NCBI GenBank assembly: GCA_038240855.1
Contig: JBBRGI010000068.1
Span: 1-14,040 of the forward strand
Origin: JAAFHB01 sp038240855
Lineage (GTDB): Bacteria; Bacteroidota; Bacteroidia; Bacteroidales; Prolixibacteraceae
Direction: 5' to 3'
Length of the DNA: 14,040 nt
Made by a program: the position numbers and the translations under genes
Part shown: positions 1-8,709 of the stretch, one piece after another
How the letters are laid out: each line of letters begins with the position of its first letter
How positions within the stretch are numbered: the first letter of the stretch is position 1
Notes under the pieces: generated by a model
Told to the model about the DNA's origin: nothing
Seen by the model: the letters and a program-made list of their open reading frames with translations, nothing else
The model's database searches: none

Positions 1-9
1 CTACACTTT

Positions 10-903
10 TTAAAGCTCCATTGCAAAAGAGACTCCACCGCCATCTTTATAGATCACAGGCATAACAACCAGATTGTTTTTACTCCCCCAGCGATACCGA
101 TGCGTGGCATATACGATCTGTGTAGAAATAATCCCGATTCCGGCCCCGATCAGCACGTCCGAAATCCAATGCTTATTATTAACCATGCGTCCCATGGCAG
201 TTGTTGTTGCGACTGCATAACCCCCAACACTAATCCAGCGTGAAGTTTCATGATATTCCTTATGGAGAATGGTTGCAGCAACAAAAGCCTGTGCTGTATG
301 ACCCGAAGGCATGGTATTCATTCCCCCTCCGGAAGGTCGTTCAATGCGAATCCATTGCTTCATTCCGCGGACAATTAATCCCATAAGTAATTCGGCTTTA
401 GCAGTAATTGCAACCTGGTTCACAAAATCACTCCGGCTTTTTACGCCTAAGGATTTTAAACCAAATACGGCTGCGAGCGGCATAAATTGCAAATAATTAT
501 CAACAGAGGTTTCCATGCCGGGAAAAATCTTTAATTCCTCCTCCTGAATTCTGTATTTGCTTATCATACAATATGGTTCAGGCAGTAATGTAATTGTTCC
601 TGCAAGGATCAATGACGCCGGTAATATCGACGCTTTTAAATTTCGAAGCTGAAGACCAACTCTTTTTTTGGTAGTTACTCCAAATAATTTCCTGTTAATC
701 GAAATTGAATCAGAATACCGGTCAGGAAAATTTGAATTCAATTGACCAGGTAAATCATTTTTAGGAGCAAAAGATGGTAACTTCGAGATAGGTTTAAGTG
801 GCGAATTTAATATCGGTAAATAGTTGGAATTGGTTTCCTGACCGACAACAGAAAATCGGATTGACAGTGTTAATAAGATGATAAAAAAAAATTGTAAAGT
901 CAT
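10..903 (-). CDS. PAP2-family phosphatase with N-terminal signal sequence
   Basis: Member of the type 2 phosphatidic acid phosphatase superfamily, which removes phosphate from lipid phosphates or diphosphates at the membrane. All three signature motifs are visible in the 297-residue product: K182-x6-R189-P190, P199-S-G-H202, and R239-x5-H245-x3-D249; the two histidines and the aspartate are the catalytic set. The first ~21 residues are a hydrophobic stretch after MTLQ, consistent with a signal peptide or anchor, and hydrophobic segments near 90-106, 140-150, 203-213 and 249-266 fit membrane helices. The N-terminal ~70 residues after the signal look like an extracytoplasmic leader without a recognisable domain. 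It is transcribed away from ribH and is not part of the leucine/mevalonate operon. The substrate cannot be told; undecaprenyl diphosphate, lipid A phosphate and phosphatidylglycerol phosphate are all possible. Confidence 0.88.
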   Translation of the reverse strand: MTLQFFFIILLTLSIRFSVVGQETNSNYLPILNSPLKPISKLPSFAPKNDLPGQLNSNFPDRYSDSISINRKLFGVTTKKRVGLQLRNLKASILPASLILAGTITLLPEPYCMISKYRIQEEELKIFPGMETSVDNYLQFMPLAAVFGLKSLGVKSRSDFVNQVAITAKAELLMGLIVRGMKQWIRIERPSGGGMNTMPSGHTAQAFVAATILHKEYHETSRWISVGGYAVATTTAMGRMVNNKHWISDVLIGAGIGIISTQIVYATHRYRWGSKNNLVVMPVIYKDGGGVSFAMEL

Positions 904-1203
904 AAGTGGTGTTTAGTTTGCTCGAAAATCCATTTTTTTTGCAATTTGAAATAAATAATCTGTATTTGTTATTATTTTGTTTAGTAGGGGTATAAAAAAC
1001 AGATATTTGTAATCATTCGAAATAATCGATAACAATAAGCTATTAGGTTAAACTGAATAAATCGGGTAATTTTGTTAAAATTTACAGGATATGGATTGCA
1101 AAAACAGAAGTAATATCCGACCAGGGATCGAAGTACTTTAAACCCGAATTTCTATTTGTACCAATCCTATTTTTAAAGTAGGTTTGTCAAAAATTTTTCA
1201 GTT
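904..1203. other. AT-rich divergent intergenic spacer
   Basis: This ~300-base spacer separates the minus-strand PAP2 phosphatase from plus-strand ribH, so it should hold both promoters. Its right end carries a convincing Bacteroidota-type promoter for ribH, annotated separately. I found no CAAAnnTA (reverse of TAnnTTTG) on the plus strand that would mark an obvious promoter for the phosphatase. No open reading frame, tRNA, strong hairpin or FMN-riboswitch-like structure is apparent. Confidence 0.6.
1155..1186 (+). promoter_or_regulatory. Candidate Bacteroidota-type promoter of ribH
   Basis: TTTG at 1155-1158 and TAGGTTTG at 1179-1186 match the known Bacteroidota -33 (TTTG) and -7 (TAnnTTTG) elements exactly, separated by 20 bases. 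Transcription would start around 1190, giving a leader of only about 14 bases before the ribH ATG at 1204. No Shine-Dalgarno is present in that leader, which is normal in this phylum. Confidence 0.6.
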
Positions 1204-1713
1204 ATGGCAACAAAAAATCTTTCAGAATACGTATTAAGTTCAGTTCCACAAGGGAACGATATGAAATTTGGCATCGTTGTATCGGAATGGAATTATGATG
1301 TTACTGGAGCTTTGGCAAACGGGGCAGTCGAAACATTAAAAAAGCACGGTGTTAAGGATGATGATATCCTGGTAAAACATGTGCCGGGAAGTTTTGAATT
1401 AACTTTGGGGGGGCAATTCTTTGCCGAATATACGGATGTGGATGCGATTATCCTGCTTGGATGTGTAATTCAGGGTGAAACGCGTCATTTTGATTTTATC
1501 TGCCAGGGGGTGGCTAAAGGAGCAACAGATCTGAATATTAAATACAATCTTCCTGTTATTTTTGGGGTTTTAACAACTGAAAATCAACAGCAGGCACTTG
1601 ACCGGGCAGGTGGCAGACTTGGAAATAAAGGAGATGAGGCTGCTGTAACCGCACTCAAAATGGTTGCTCTTCAGAACGATTTCGAAAATGAGATACAGGA
1701 GGAAGAGGAATAA
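1204..1713 (+). CDS. ribH: 6,7-dimethyl-8-ribityllumazine synthase
   Basis: Penultimate enzyme of riboflavin synthesis. It condenses 5-amino-6-(ribitylamino)uracil with 3,4-dihydroxy-2-butanone 4-phosphate to give lumazine, and usually assembles as a cytosolic pentamer or 60-mer capsid. Family landmarks are present in the 169 residues: SEWN around residue 29 (aromatic substrate stacking), PGSFE at 61-65, the block GCVIQGETRHFDFIC at 86-100 with the catalytic histidine at 95, FGVLTTEN at 120-127, and the phosphate-binding R134 in ALDRAGGR. The length is typical, with a short acidic tail (EIQEEEE). The ATG lies just behind the promoter at 1155-1186. It is separated from the downstream operon by 140 bases and is functionally unrelated to it, except that FMN/FAD serve the flavoenzymes there. 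Confidence 0.95.
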   Translation: MATKNLSEYVLSSVPQGNDMKFGIVVSEWNYDVTGALANGAVETLKKHGVKDDDILVKHVPGSFELTLGGQFFAEYTDVDAIILLGCVIQGETRHFDFICQGVAKGATDLNIKYNLPVIFGVLTTENQQQALDRAGGRLGNKGDEAAVTALKMVALQNDFENEIQEEEE

Positions 1714-1853
1714 GAACTGTAATTCGTGAAATTAAAAATCAGGATTTGAAAACTTAAAAGCCCAATAATCGTTAATTACACTAAACTAAGAACTGAAGGT
1801 TGTTTTTAGTGAATGTTTAACATTACTTGGCATTTAAATCTCAAATTTTGATA
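1714..1853 (+). other. Leader region of the leucine/mevalonate operon
   Basis: This 140-base gap between ribH and the E1 gene is the only sizeable non-coding stretch before the nine-gene run, so the operon promoter should lie here unless ribH transcription reads through. I could not find a good TTTG / TAnnTTTG pair and no strong terminator hairpin follows ribH. A 7-base inverted match (TGTAATT near 1718 and AATTACA near 1774) is too weak and too widely spaced to call. Confidence 0.35.
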
Positions 1854-4274
1854 ATGGAGCTGGAAAAAACTTTGTTACCAACATCGTTAAATATCGAAAA
1901 GGAAGTTGTTCTTAAAGATTATTATACCGTATTTCTAAGCAGGCAACTTAGTATTTTAGGCCGCAAAGAAGTTCATGCCGGTCGTGCCCATTTTGGCATC
2001 TTTGGTGATGGCAAAGAACTGGCACAGGTTGCCTACGCGAGGAATTTCCGAAAAGGTGATTGGAGATCAGGATATTACAGGGATCAGACATTTATGCTCG
2101 CTTCCGGATTACTCAGTCCCGAAGAATTTTTTGCACAGATCTATGGTGACACCGATATCGAAAACAATCCCTCAACCGTTGGCCGGAATTTCAATAACCA
2201 TTACGCTACCCGTAATTACAGTGTTGAGAAGGGCCTGATTAATTTATTGGCACAAAAAAACTCCTCCGCAGATGTTTCATCCACAGGCGGGCAAATGCCC
2301 CGCCTTTTAGGTTTAGCCCAGGCATCAAAACTAGTCAGGGAAAATCCTGAACTGAGAAAATATACTAAAAACACCATTACCGGCGATGAAGTCGCTTTCG
2401 GAACAATTGGCGATTCATCAACTTCGGAAGGTATGTTCTTCGAAACCATCAATGCGGCCTGTGTAATGCAGGTTCCCATGGCTGTGGCTATCTGGGACGA
2501 CGGATACGGAATTAGTGTCCCCGTGGAGCTCCAGACTGCAAAAGCAAGCATTTCGAAAGCATTGAAAGGATTCGAAACCAGCGAAAAAGATAAGGGATGC
2601 CATATCTTCGTTTGCCCGGGACACGATTACCCGGCCTTATTAAAAACCTTCGAAAAAGGGATCAAAATTTGCCGCGAGAACCACACCCCGGTAATATTTC
2701 ATATTAACGAAATGACCCAACCTCAGGGACATTCGACTTCAGGTTCTCACGAAAGATACAAAAGTAATAAACGCCTTGTCTGGGAGAAAGACAATGATCC
2801 GATTGCAAAATTCAGGGATTGGATAATCAGTGAAAACCTGGCTACGCAAAAAACAATTATTTTAATCGAAAATAAAGCGATTGAGCGGGCCAGACTCGCC
2901 AAGGATTTCGCATGGCAGACCTTTATTCAGTGTTTTAACGAGGAAAAAAAGGCGTTGAAAGAATTGATCAGCTCAATTGCCTCTGAAAATCCAACTGTTC
3001 CGGTTACCATCGCCGATGGACTCGAAGAGGTCCTTTCGGCTCCTTTTCCAACCAGAAAAAAACTGCTTGCATTCGCGAAAAAACAGCTTCGATTGCTTCA
3101 CCGGAATAACGCCTTTCAAAAAAGCAGGCACAAATTATCGGAATGGGTTATTAAAATCGAAGAAAAAGGAAAAATTGGTTACAATACTCATTTATTTAAT
3201 GATATAAACAATTTTGATTCAAGTTTCAGTATAAGACCAAAATATGCCGAGGAACCCAAATCTGTACCGGCTAATGAAGTGCTGAATCTTAATTTTGAAC
3301 GTCTTTTTAAAAAATACCCTTTGCTTTTAACATTTGGCGAGGACACGGGCCGACTCGGTGATGTCAATCAGGGTATGAAAGGGATGCAGGAAAAATATGG
3401 TGCTCATAGGGTATCTGATACCGGAATCAGGGAAACTACAATTATTGGGCAGGGCATCGGATTGGCACTCAGGGGATTCAGACCCATTGCCGAAATTCAG
3501 TACCTCGATTACCTGCTCTATGCCTTGCCAACTATTTCTGATGATCTCGCAACCCTTCATTATCGAACCGGAGGTCAGCAGATTGCCCCGTTGATTATCC
3601 GAACAAGAGGCCATCAGTTACAGGGGATGTGGCATTCCGGATCTCCAATGAGCATGTTACTCGGATCGCTCGGGGGAATCAATATTTGTGTGCCCCGGAA
3701 TATGACCCAGGCTGCCGGATTTTATAATACTCTTTTAAAACAAAATAATCCAGCACTGGTAATTGAGCCATTAAAAGGTTATTATATCCACGAACTTCTT
3801 CCTGAAAATCCTGGCGAATTTACCGTCCCCTTGGGTATTCCGGAAATTTTGGTGGAAGGCACTGATATCACAATCGTTACCTATGGTTGGAATGTCACCA
3901 TTGCTAACAGTGCTGTCAATAAACTTAAAGCACTTAATATTTCGGCAGAATTAATTGATGTACAAACACTTGTGCCTTTTGATAAACATCATATCATCAG
4001 CCTGTCTGTACGAAAGACAAATAAAATCCTGTTTGTCGATGAAGACATTCCCGGCGGGGGCACTGCCTATATGATGCAAAAAGTGCTCGAGGAGCAAAAC
4101 GCCTTTCATTTCCTGGAAACTCCTGCAAAAACATTATCGGCTAAAGCACATCGGGGAGCTTACGGCACTGACGGAGAATATTTTTCAAAACCAAATACCG
4201 AAACAATTATCGAAGCTGTTTACGACATTATGCACAATGTATATCCCTCCAGTTTCCCGGGCTTATATGACTGA
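1854..4274 (+). CDS. Fused alpha/beta E1 of branched-chain 2-oxoacid dehydrogenase (2-oxoisovalerate dehydrogenase)
   Basis: Thiamine-diphosphate E1 component that decarboxylates branched-chain 2-oxoacids, such as 4-methyl-2-oxopentanoate from leucine, and passes the acyl group to lipoyl-E2. Both subunits are fused in one 806-residue chain, a form common in Bacteroidota. The E1 alpha domain covers about residues 20-330: FGIFGDGKE, SGYYRDQTFM, and the ThDP/Mg motif GDSSTSEG (186-193) ending in WDDGYG (214-219). A lysine-rich helical linker spans about 330-470. The E1 beta domain (about 475-800) contains FGEDTGRLGDV (494-504), DTGIRETTIIGQGIG and RGHQLQGMWHSGSP. I chose the ATG at 1854; an in-frame TTG at 1827 adds nine residues with no family support. 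No E2 or E3 gene lies in the window. It is the first gene of the operon, three bases before the carboxyltransferase gene. Substrate choice is inferred from context; a general 2-oxoacid role is possible. Confidence 0.88.
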   Translation: MELEKTLLPTSLNIEKEVVLKDYYTVFLSRQLSILGRKEVHAGRAHFGIFGDGKELAQVAYARNFRKGDWRSGYYRDQTFMLASGLLSPEEFFAQIYGDTDIENNPSTVGRNFNNHYATRNYSVEKGLINLLAQKNSSADVSSTGGQMPRLLGLAQASKLVRENPELRKYTKNTITGDEVAFGTIGDSSTSEGMFFETINAACVMQVPMAVAIWDDGYGISVPVELQTAKASISKALKGFETSEKDKGCHIFVCPGHDYPALLKTFEKGIKICRENHTPVIFHINEMTQPQGHSTSGSHERYKSNKRLVWEKDNDPIAKFRDWIISENLATQKTIILIENKAIERARLAKDFAWQTFIQCFNEEKKALKELISSIASENPTVPVTIADGLEEVLSAPFPTRKKLLAFAKKQLRLLHRNNAFQKSRHKLSEWVIKIEEKGKIGYNTHLFNDINNFDSSFSIRPKYAEEPKSVPANEVLNLNFERLFKKYPLLLTFGEDTGRLGDVNQGMKGMQEKYGAHRVSDTGIRETTIIGQGIGLALRGFRPIAEIQYLDYLLYALPTISDDLATLHYRTGGQQIAPLIIRTRGHQLQGMWHSGSPMSMLLGSLGGINICVPRNMTQAAGFYNTLLKQNNPALVIEPLKGYYIHELLPENPGEFTVPLGIPEILVEGTDITIVTYGWNVTIANSAVNKLKALNISAELIDVQTLVPFDKHHIISLSVRKTNKILFVDEDIPGGGTAYMMQKVLEEQNAFHFLETPAKTLSAKAHRGAYGTDGEYFSKPNTETIIEAVYDIMHNVYPSSFPGLYD

Positions 4275-4277
4275 TCG

Positions 4278-5849
4278 ATGAAACAGCTAAAATCAAATAT
4301 TGACTCCACTGAAACTGAATTCAATAAAAGAATGGAATTCTATTCCGGGGTTATGGAATTATATCGTTCAAAAATGGATGGTGTGACCCGCAGGGATCAT
4401 GATCCGTCCGTGATCAGGCATCGTTCGCGGGGAAAGTTGGAAGTCAGAGACCGGATTGATTTACTGATCGACGGGAACTCTCCATTCCTTGAGCTCTCTG
4501 TTCTGGCCGCAAACGGTAAGTATAACGATAAGTTTCCCTCAGCCGGGATCATTACAGGTATCGGTAGAGTTCATGGAAAAATGTGTCTTATTATCGCCAA
4601 TGACGCTACAGTTAAAGGGGGAACATATATTCACGAAACGGTAAAAAAACACCTGAGGGCGCAGGAAATCGCCTTTCAGAATCACCTGCCTTGTATTTAC
4701 CTGGTCGATTCGGGAGGTATATTTCTGCCTGAACAATCGGAAATATTCCCCGATCACGACGGTTTCGGGCGTATATTTTATAACCAGGCGCAAATGTCAG
4801 CAGCCGGTATTCCCCAGATATCCATTGTAATGGGATCGTGTACCGCGGGAGGTGCTTATGTTCCGGCGATGAGTGACGAAACCATCATTGTAAAAAACCA
4901 GGGGACAATATTTATCGGTGGCCCTCCTCTTGTAAAGGCGGCTACGGGTGAAGAGGTTACCGCAGAAGAGTTGGGTGGCGCGTTGGTGCATACACAGATT
5001 TCGGGAGTTGCCGATCATCTTGCAGAAAATGAAATAGATGCAATCCGGATTTGCCGGAATATCTTTGAAATGATATCTATACCTGAATCACAGCAATATG
5101 AGCAGTTTACAATTGAAGAACCGTCATCCGATCCGACCGAACTTTATGGACTTGCCCCTGTCGATTTCCGAAAACCTGTCGATATTTATGAGATTATTGC
5201 CCGTATTGCCGATGGCAGTAAGTTCGGAGAGTTTAAACGCAATTACGGCGGAACAATTGTAACCGGCTATTCGCGGATACTGGGATTTTCTGTCGGTATC
5301 ATCGCGAATAATGGCTTTCTCACTTCGGAGGCATCGCTCAAAGCGGCTCATTTTATCGAAATATGCAACTTCCGGAAAATCCCCCTTCTCTTTCTGCAAA
5401 ATATTTCAGGATTTGTGGTTGGGAAAAAATACGAACACGAGGGCATTGCCCGCAATGGTGCAAAACTGATCCATGCTGTCGCAACAGCCGTGGTACCCAA
5501 AATAACGGTCATTATTGGGGGATCGTTTGGCGCCGGAAATTACGCGATGGCTGGTCGGGCATACCATCCAAATTTCCTGTTTATGTGGCCTGAAGCTAAG
5601 ATTGGTGTTATGGGCGGACCACAGGCGCAGCAGGTCCTCAATTCAATCAAAGGGGAGGATGATTCAAACGATAATGCAGATCTGATCAGCCGTTTCGAAG
5701 CAGAAAGTTCAGCGTTTTACAGTACTTCCCGAATTTGGGACGATGGCATCATCGATCCTGTTGACACAAGAAAGGTTGTCGGTTTGGCCATTTCAATCTC
5801 ATTAAACAAAACTATTCCAGAGCCAAGATCCGGAATATTTAGAATGTAA
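4278..5849 (+). CDS. Methylcrotonyl-CoA carboxylase, carboxyltransferase (beta) subunit
   Basis: Transfers carboxyl from carboxybiotin to 3-methylcrotonyl-CoA, giving 3-methylglutaconyl-CoA in leucine breakdown. The 523-residue length matches MCC beta subunits. Both crotonase-fold halves are present. The N-terminal half has RGKLEVRDRI (51-60), GGTYIHETVKKHLRAQEIA, YLVDSGG (141-147), FGRIFYNQAQMSAAGIPQ and the oxyanion region GSCTAGGAYVPAMSD (186-200). The C-terminal half has LFLQNISGF (371-379), GIARNGAKLIHAVA and GGSFGAGNYAMAGRAY (414-429). FGRIFYNQ, the MWP motif and GGPPLVKAATGE are typical of MCC rather than propionyl-CoA carboxylase. Geranyl-CoA carboxylase is the closest alternative, but neighbouring E1, hydratase and acyl-CoA dehydrogenase genes favour leucine. 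The gene starts three bases after the E1 stop, and its biotin subunit partner is two genes downstream. Confidence 0.92.
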   Translation: MKQLKSNIDSTETEFNKRMEFYSGVMELYRSKMDGVTRRDHDPSVIRHRSRGKLEVRDRIDLLIDGNSPFLELSVLAANGKYNDKFPSAGIITGIGRVHGKMCLIIANDATVKGGTYIHETVKKHLRAQEIAFQNHLPCIYLVDSGGIFLPEQSEIFPDHDGFGRIFYNQAQMSAAGIPQISIVMGSCTAGGAYVPAMSDETIIVKNQGTIFIGGPPLVKAATGEEVTAEELGGALVHTQISGVADHLAENEIDAIRICRNIFEMISIPESQQYEQFTIEEPSSDPTELYGLAPVDFRKPVDIYEIIARIADGSKFGEFKRNYGGTIVTGYSRILGFSVGIIANNGFLTSEASLKAAHFIEICNFRKIPLLFLQNISGFVVGKKYEHEGIARNGAKLIHAVATAVVPKITVIIGGSFGAGNYAMAGRAYHPNFLFMWPEAKIGVMGGPQAQQVLNSIKGEDDSNDNADLISRFEAESSAFYSTSRIWDDGIIDPVDTRKVVGLAISISLNKTIPEPRSGIFRM

Positions 5850-5870
5850 AATCCTGATCAAAATAATTTT

Positions 5871-6653
5871 ATGGACAATTATAAAACAATAGTCACCGAA
5901 TTGGACGGGCAGGTTGCAACTCTTTGGCTGGCACGGCCACAAGTTCATAATGCACTAAATGACATTATGATACAAGAAATATCAGATTTCTTTTCGAAAA
6001 TTGAATCCGATAACACGATACGATTGATTGTGATCCGGGGACAAGGAAAATCATTTTGTTCAGGAGCAGACCTTGGTTGGATGAAGAAGGCGATCACCCT
6101 CCCAAAGGAGCACAATTTAAACGAAAGCGAAGTACTCTCCAAAATGTTTAGCCTGATCTTTAACAGCAGTAAAATTGTGATTGCTGTAGCCCATGGGAAT
6201 GTTTTTGGAGGTGGTTGCGGTTTGGTAGCAGCTTGTGACCTTGCATATTGTGTTGCGGATACCGGATTTGCCCTGAGTGAAACCCGCATCGGTTTGGCGG
6301 CAGCTTCAATAACGCCATATTTGCTGAATAAAGTACCTTCTTTGGTTTTAAAGGAGCTCATCTTTTCGGCAAGAAACTTTGATGGAACTGCGGCTGCAAA
6401 GTATGGGCTGCTAAATCACGCATTTCGATCAACAGAAGCCATGGAGTCGTATCTGAATGAGCTTGTTAAAGATATATTAGCTAATGGCCCGCAGGCAGTG
6501 ACAGAATCAAAAAGAATCATTAACCGTTTAACCGAAGAACCAAAACTTGAAGTAATGGTTGAAATTCCGGAACTGCTTGCACAGATGAGGATTTCGAACG
6601 AAGCACAGGAGGGTTTTTCTGCTTTTTTGGAGAAGAGAAAACCTAAATGGTAA
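5871..6653 (+). CDS. Enoyl-CoA hydratase family; probable methylglutaconyl-CoA hydratase
   Basis: Crotonase-fold protein of 260 residues, of the size and type of LiuC-like enzymes that hydrate 3-methylglutaconyl-CoA to HMG-CoA. Visible motifs are CSGADLGWM (63-71, first oxyanion-hole segment and CoA site), GNVFGGGCGLVAACD (109-123, second oxyanion-hole segment) and ALSETRIGL (134-142). The glutamate of crotonase's GGGCE motif is glycine here (G117), while the second acid, E137, is kept; GxGL at this spot and SxTPYL after SETRIGL agree with my memory of LiuC-type hydratases rather than generic crotonase. It sits between the two MCC subunit genes, 21 bases after the beta subunit, which strongly supports its assignment to the step after MCC. 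Its product, HMG-CoA, is the substrate of the HMG-CoA reductase encoded downstream. Confidence 0.85.
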   Translation: MDNYKTIVTELDGQVATLWLARPQVHNALNDIMIQEISDFFSKIESDNTIRLIVIRGQGKSFCSGADLGWMKKAITLPKEHNLNESEVLSKMFSLIFNSSKIVIAVAHGNVFGGGCGLVAACDLAYCVADTGFALSETRIGLAAASITPYLLNKVPSLVLKELIFSARNFDGTAAAKYGLLNHAFRSTEAMESYLNELVKDILANGPQAVTESKRIINRLTEEPKLEVMVEIPELLAQMRISNEAQEGFSAFLEKRKPKW

Positions 6654-6705
6654 TCATCTGTTAAATTTATAGATGTAATTACCAAAATTATTAATTATTG
6701 ACTTA

Positions 6706-8709
6706 ATGGCATTACTGAATAAAATACTGGTTGCGAACAGGGGTGAAATCGCTTTAAGAATCATACGATCGGCACGACAGTTGGGGATCAGAACGGTCGC
6801 TGTTTATGCCGAAACTGAAAAAGTCTCCGACTACGTCAGATTAGCTGACGAAGCGGTAAGCCTTGGAAGCGGGGAAACTGTGCTGACATTTCTGAATATC
6901 ACCTTGATAATTCAGATCGCTGTTTCAACTGGTTCACAGGCAATTCACCCCGGATATGGTTTTCTTTCTGAAAATCCCGAATTTGCCCAAGCCTGCAAAA
7001 AGAATCAACTGATATTTATTGGTCCGTCGGCTGACGTTCTTCGGTTGACCGGTAATAAACCAGAAGCCAAAGCACTGGCAGAAAGGCTTGGCATCCCTGT
7101 CGTATTCAGCCGGAAAGTCGATATCAGCACACTTGATTTCAATTATGATAGTTTACCCTGGCCCGTGTTAATTAAACCTTCATATGGCGGTGGTGGTAAA
7201 GGAATAGAATTGGTTCAGAACAAAAAAGAATTAAAAAGTCTGCTTGAAAAATCTTCCAGGATTGCTTTAAACTATTTTGGAAACGGGGAGTTGTTTGCTG
7301 AGCAATACATTCATAATGCACGTCATGTTGAAGTTCAGATAATAGGTGATAATCACAAGAATATTATTCACTTGTACGAACGTGACTGCTCTATCCAGCG
7401 CAATCATCAAAAGATCATAGAAGAAGCACCGGCAACATGGTTAAAACCCGGATTACGAAATGAATTGGTTACAACGGCATTAAAAATAGGGAAAGCCGTC
7501 AACTACTCCGGGGCCGGAACCGTAGAATTTCTGATCGACGAATCGGGCAACTACTTCTTTATGGAAATAAACCCCAGGATCCAGGTTGAACATGCCGTAA
7601 CAGAAATGGTAACCGGGATTGATATCATCCGTGAACAGTTATTGATTGCTTCGGGATTCAAACTCTCCGTTTCACAGGAAGAGGTGAACCTTTCAGGTCA
7701 TGCCATAGAAGCAAGAATCTATGCAGAGAATCCGCTGCATCACTTTTTACCCTCATCGCTACCAATTCTCTCGGTTAATATCCCGGAGCATACGCAATTG
7801 AGAGTTGAGACCGATCTTAATATGAATCAACAGAATAAGCACCAGTTTGATCCCCTCTTAATGAAATTGATTGCCCTCGCTGAAAACCGTGAAAGTGCGC
7901 TGGAACTGCTCGGAAATGAACTCCGGAACCTGAATATTATTGGCCCCGAAACAAACACAAAATATCTCGAAACGATACTTAAACATCCTGATTTCAGGCA
8001 GCATAAAACAACCGTTGAATTTTGCCGTAATAACCATGAACTACTGATTGATCATTATAAAGTTCAACTTCCGGAAGCACATCTTCCTTTTTTATTGGCC
8101 TTATCCTTAGAATTGGTCTATTTAAAAATAGAGCAGTCTACAACAACAGATCCCTGGAATTATCTGGGCTTTTGGCGGATAATCCGACCGGTCATCACCA
8201 TTTTTGTCAATGGTCAGCGTTTTAATATTGTTCTCAAACTGAATAACAGAACCAATCCATCTTTTTTGATGAACAAATCTGAATTTCATTTTAAAGCAGG
8301 GGATCAGACAAATAATAACATCAGCGTCAGGATTAACGGTGTCACCAAACGATTATCATATATTTATGATGATCAGGATGATATATGTATTAGCTGCGAA
8401 AATCATCACTATACAGTTTCGTTACCCGGACTATTAAAAAGCTATCCCGAATCCGGTATAAATCCGGCGATTCAATCACATTTTGAAACCGGGGAGATCA
8501 AATCTCCGTTACACGGTAAAATATTGGAAATAAATGTTGTAAAAAATCAGATTATAAAGAAGGGCGAACTAATGATGGTAATTGAAGCAATGAAGTCAGA
8601 GAACCGGATTCTTTCGCCCAGAGATGCAAAAGTGAAGGAAATTGCTGTTAATGTCGGGGCCCAGGTTACAGACCAGATGCCCCTCCTATTTCTGGAGGAA
8701 CTACTATGA
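6706..8709 (+). CDS. Methylcrotonyl-CoA carboxylase, biotin carboxylase/biotin carrier (alpha) subunit
   Basis: ATP-dependent biotin carboxylase fused to a biotinyl carrier; it charges biotin with bicarbonate for the beta subunit. The 667-residue chain shows the biotin carboxylase N-domain (ANRGEIALRI, 10-19; HPGYGFLSEN, 81-90), the ATP-grasp glycine loop GGGGKG (161-166), ERDCSIQRNHQK (225-236), and the metal/catalytic region FMEINPRIQVEH (285-296) with E287, N289 and R291; IEARIYAENP follows at 345-354. A diverged segment (about 450-590) corresponds to the BT coupling domain of MCC alpha. The C-terminal biotinyl domain carries EAMKSEN with biotin-accepting K630, 37 residues from the end as usual. 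The residue after that lysine is serine instead of the usual methionine. The gene follows the hydratase by 52 bases and overlaps the acyl-CoA dehydrogenase start by ATGA. Confidence 0.92.
   Translation: MALLNKILVANRGEIALRIIRSARQLGIRTVAVYAETEKVSDYVRLADEAVSLGSGETVLTFLNITLIIQIAVSTGSQAIHPGYGFLSENPEFAQACKKNQLIFIGPSADVLRLTGNKPEAKALAERLGIPVVFSRKVDISTLDFNYDSLPWPVLIKPSYGGGGKGIELVQNKKELKSLLEKSSRIALNYFGNGELFAEQYIHNARHVEVQIIGDNHKNIIHLYERDCSIQRNHQKIIEEAPATWLKPGLRNELVTTALKIGKAVNYSGAGTVEFLIDESGNYFFMEINPRIQVEHAVTEMVTGIDIIREQLLIASGFKLSVSQEEVNLSGHAIEARIYAENPLHHFLPSSLPILSVNIPEHTQLRVETDLNMNQQNKHQFDPLLMKLIALAENRESALELLGNELRNLNIIGPETNTKYLETILKHPDFRQHKTTVEFCRNNHELLIDHYKVQLPEAHLPFLLALSLELVYLKIEQSTTTDPWNYLGFWRIIRPVITIFVNGQRFNIVLKLNNRTNPSFLMNKSEFHFKAGDQTNNNISVRINGVTKRLSYIYDDQDDICISCENHHYTVSLPGLLKSYPESGINPAIQSHFETGEIKSPLHGKILEINVVKNQIIKKGELMMVIEAMKSENRILSPRDAKVKEIAVNVGAQVTDQMPLLFLEELL

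Noticed and set aside
311..496. Small plus-strand open frame inside the PAP2 gene
   Set aside because: It lies antisense to a gene with all its catalytic motifs intact and shows no protein-like composition of its own.
985..997. GATATTTG upstream of ribH as a second promoter -7 element
   Set aside because: It has one mismatch to TAnnTTTG, and a perfect element with correct spacing lies nearer the gene at 1179-1186.
1718..1780. Inverted match TGTAATT / AATTACA as a possible ribH terminator
   Set aside because: Seven bases with a loop near 50 bases and no following T-run in the right place; not a credible terminator.
1827..1853. In-frame TTG start nine codons upstream of the E1 ATG
   Set aside because: The added residues have no family support, there is no ribosome binding site before the TTG, and the ATG at 1854 gives a normal N-terminus.
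5945..6361. Minus-strand open frame of 138 codons inside the hydratase gene
   Set aside because: It is an antisense shadow; the plus-strand frame encodes a clear crotonase-fold protein.
4278..8709. Propionyl-CoA or acetyl-CoA carboxylase as the identity of the two carboxylase subunits
   Set aside because: The beta subunit motifs and the intervening methylglutaconyl-CoA-type hydratase fit methylcrotonyl-CoA carboxylase better; geranyl-CoA carboxylase remains a minor alternative.
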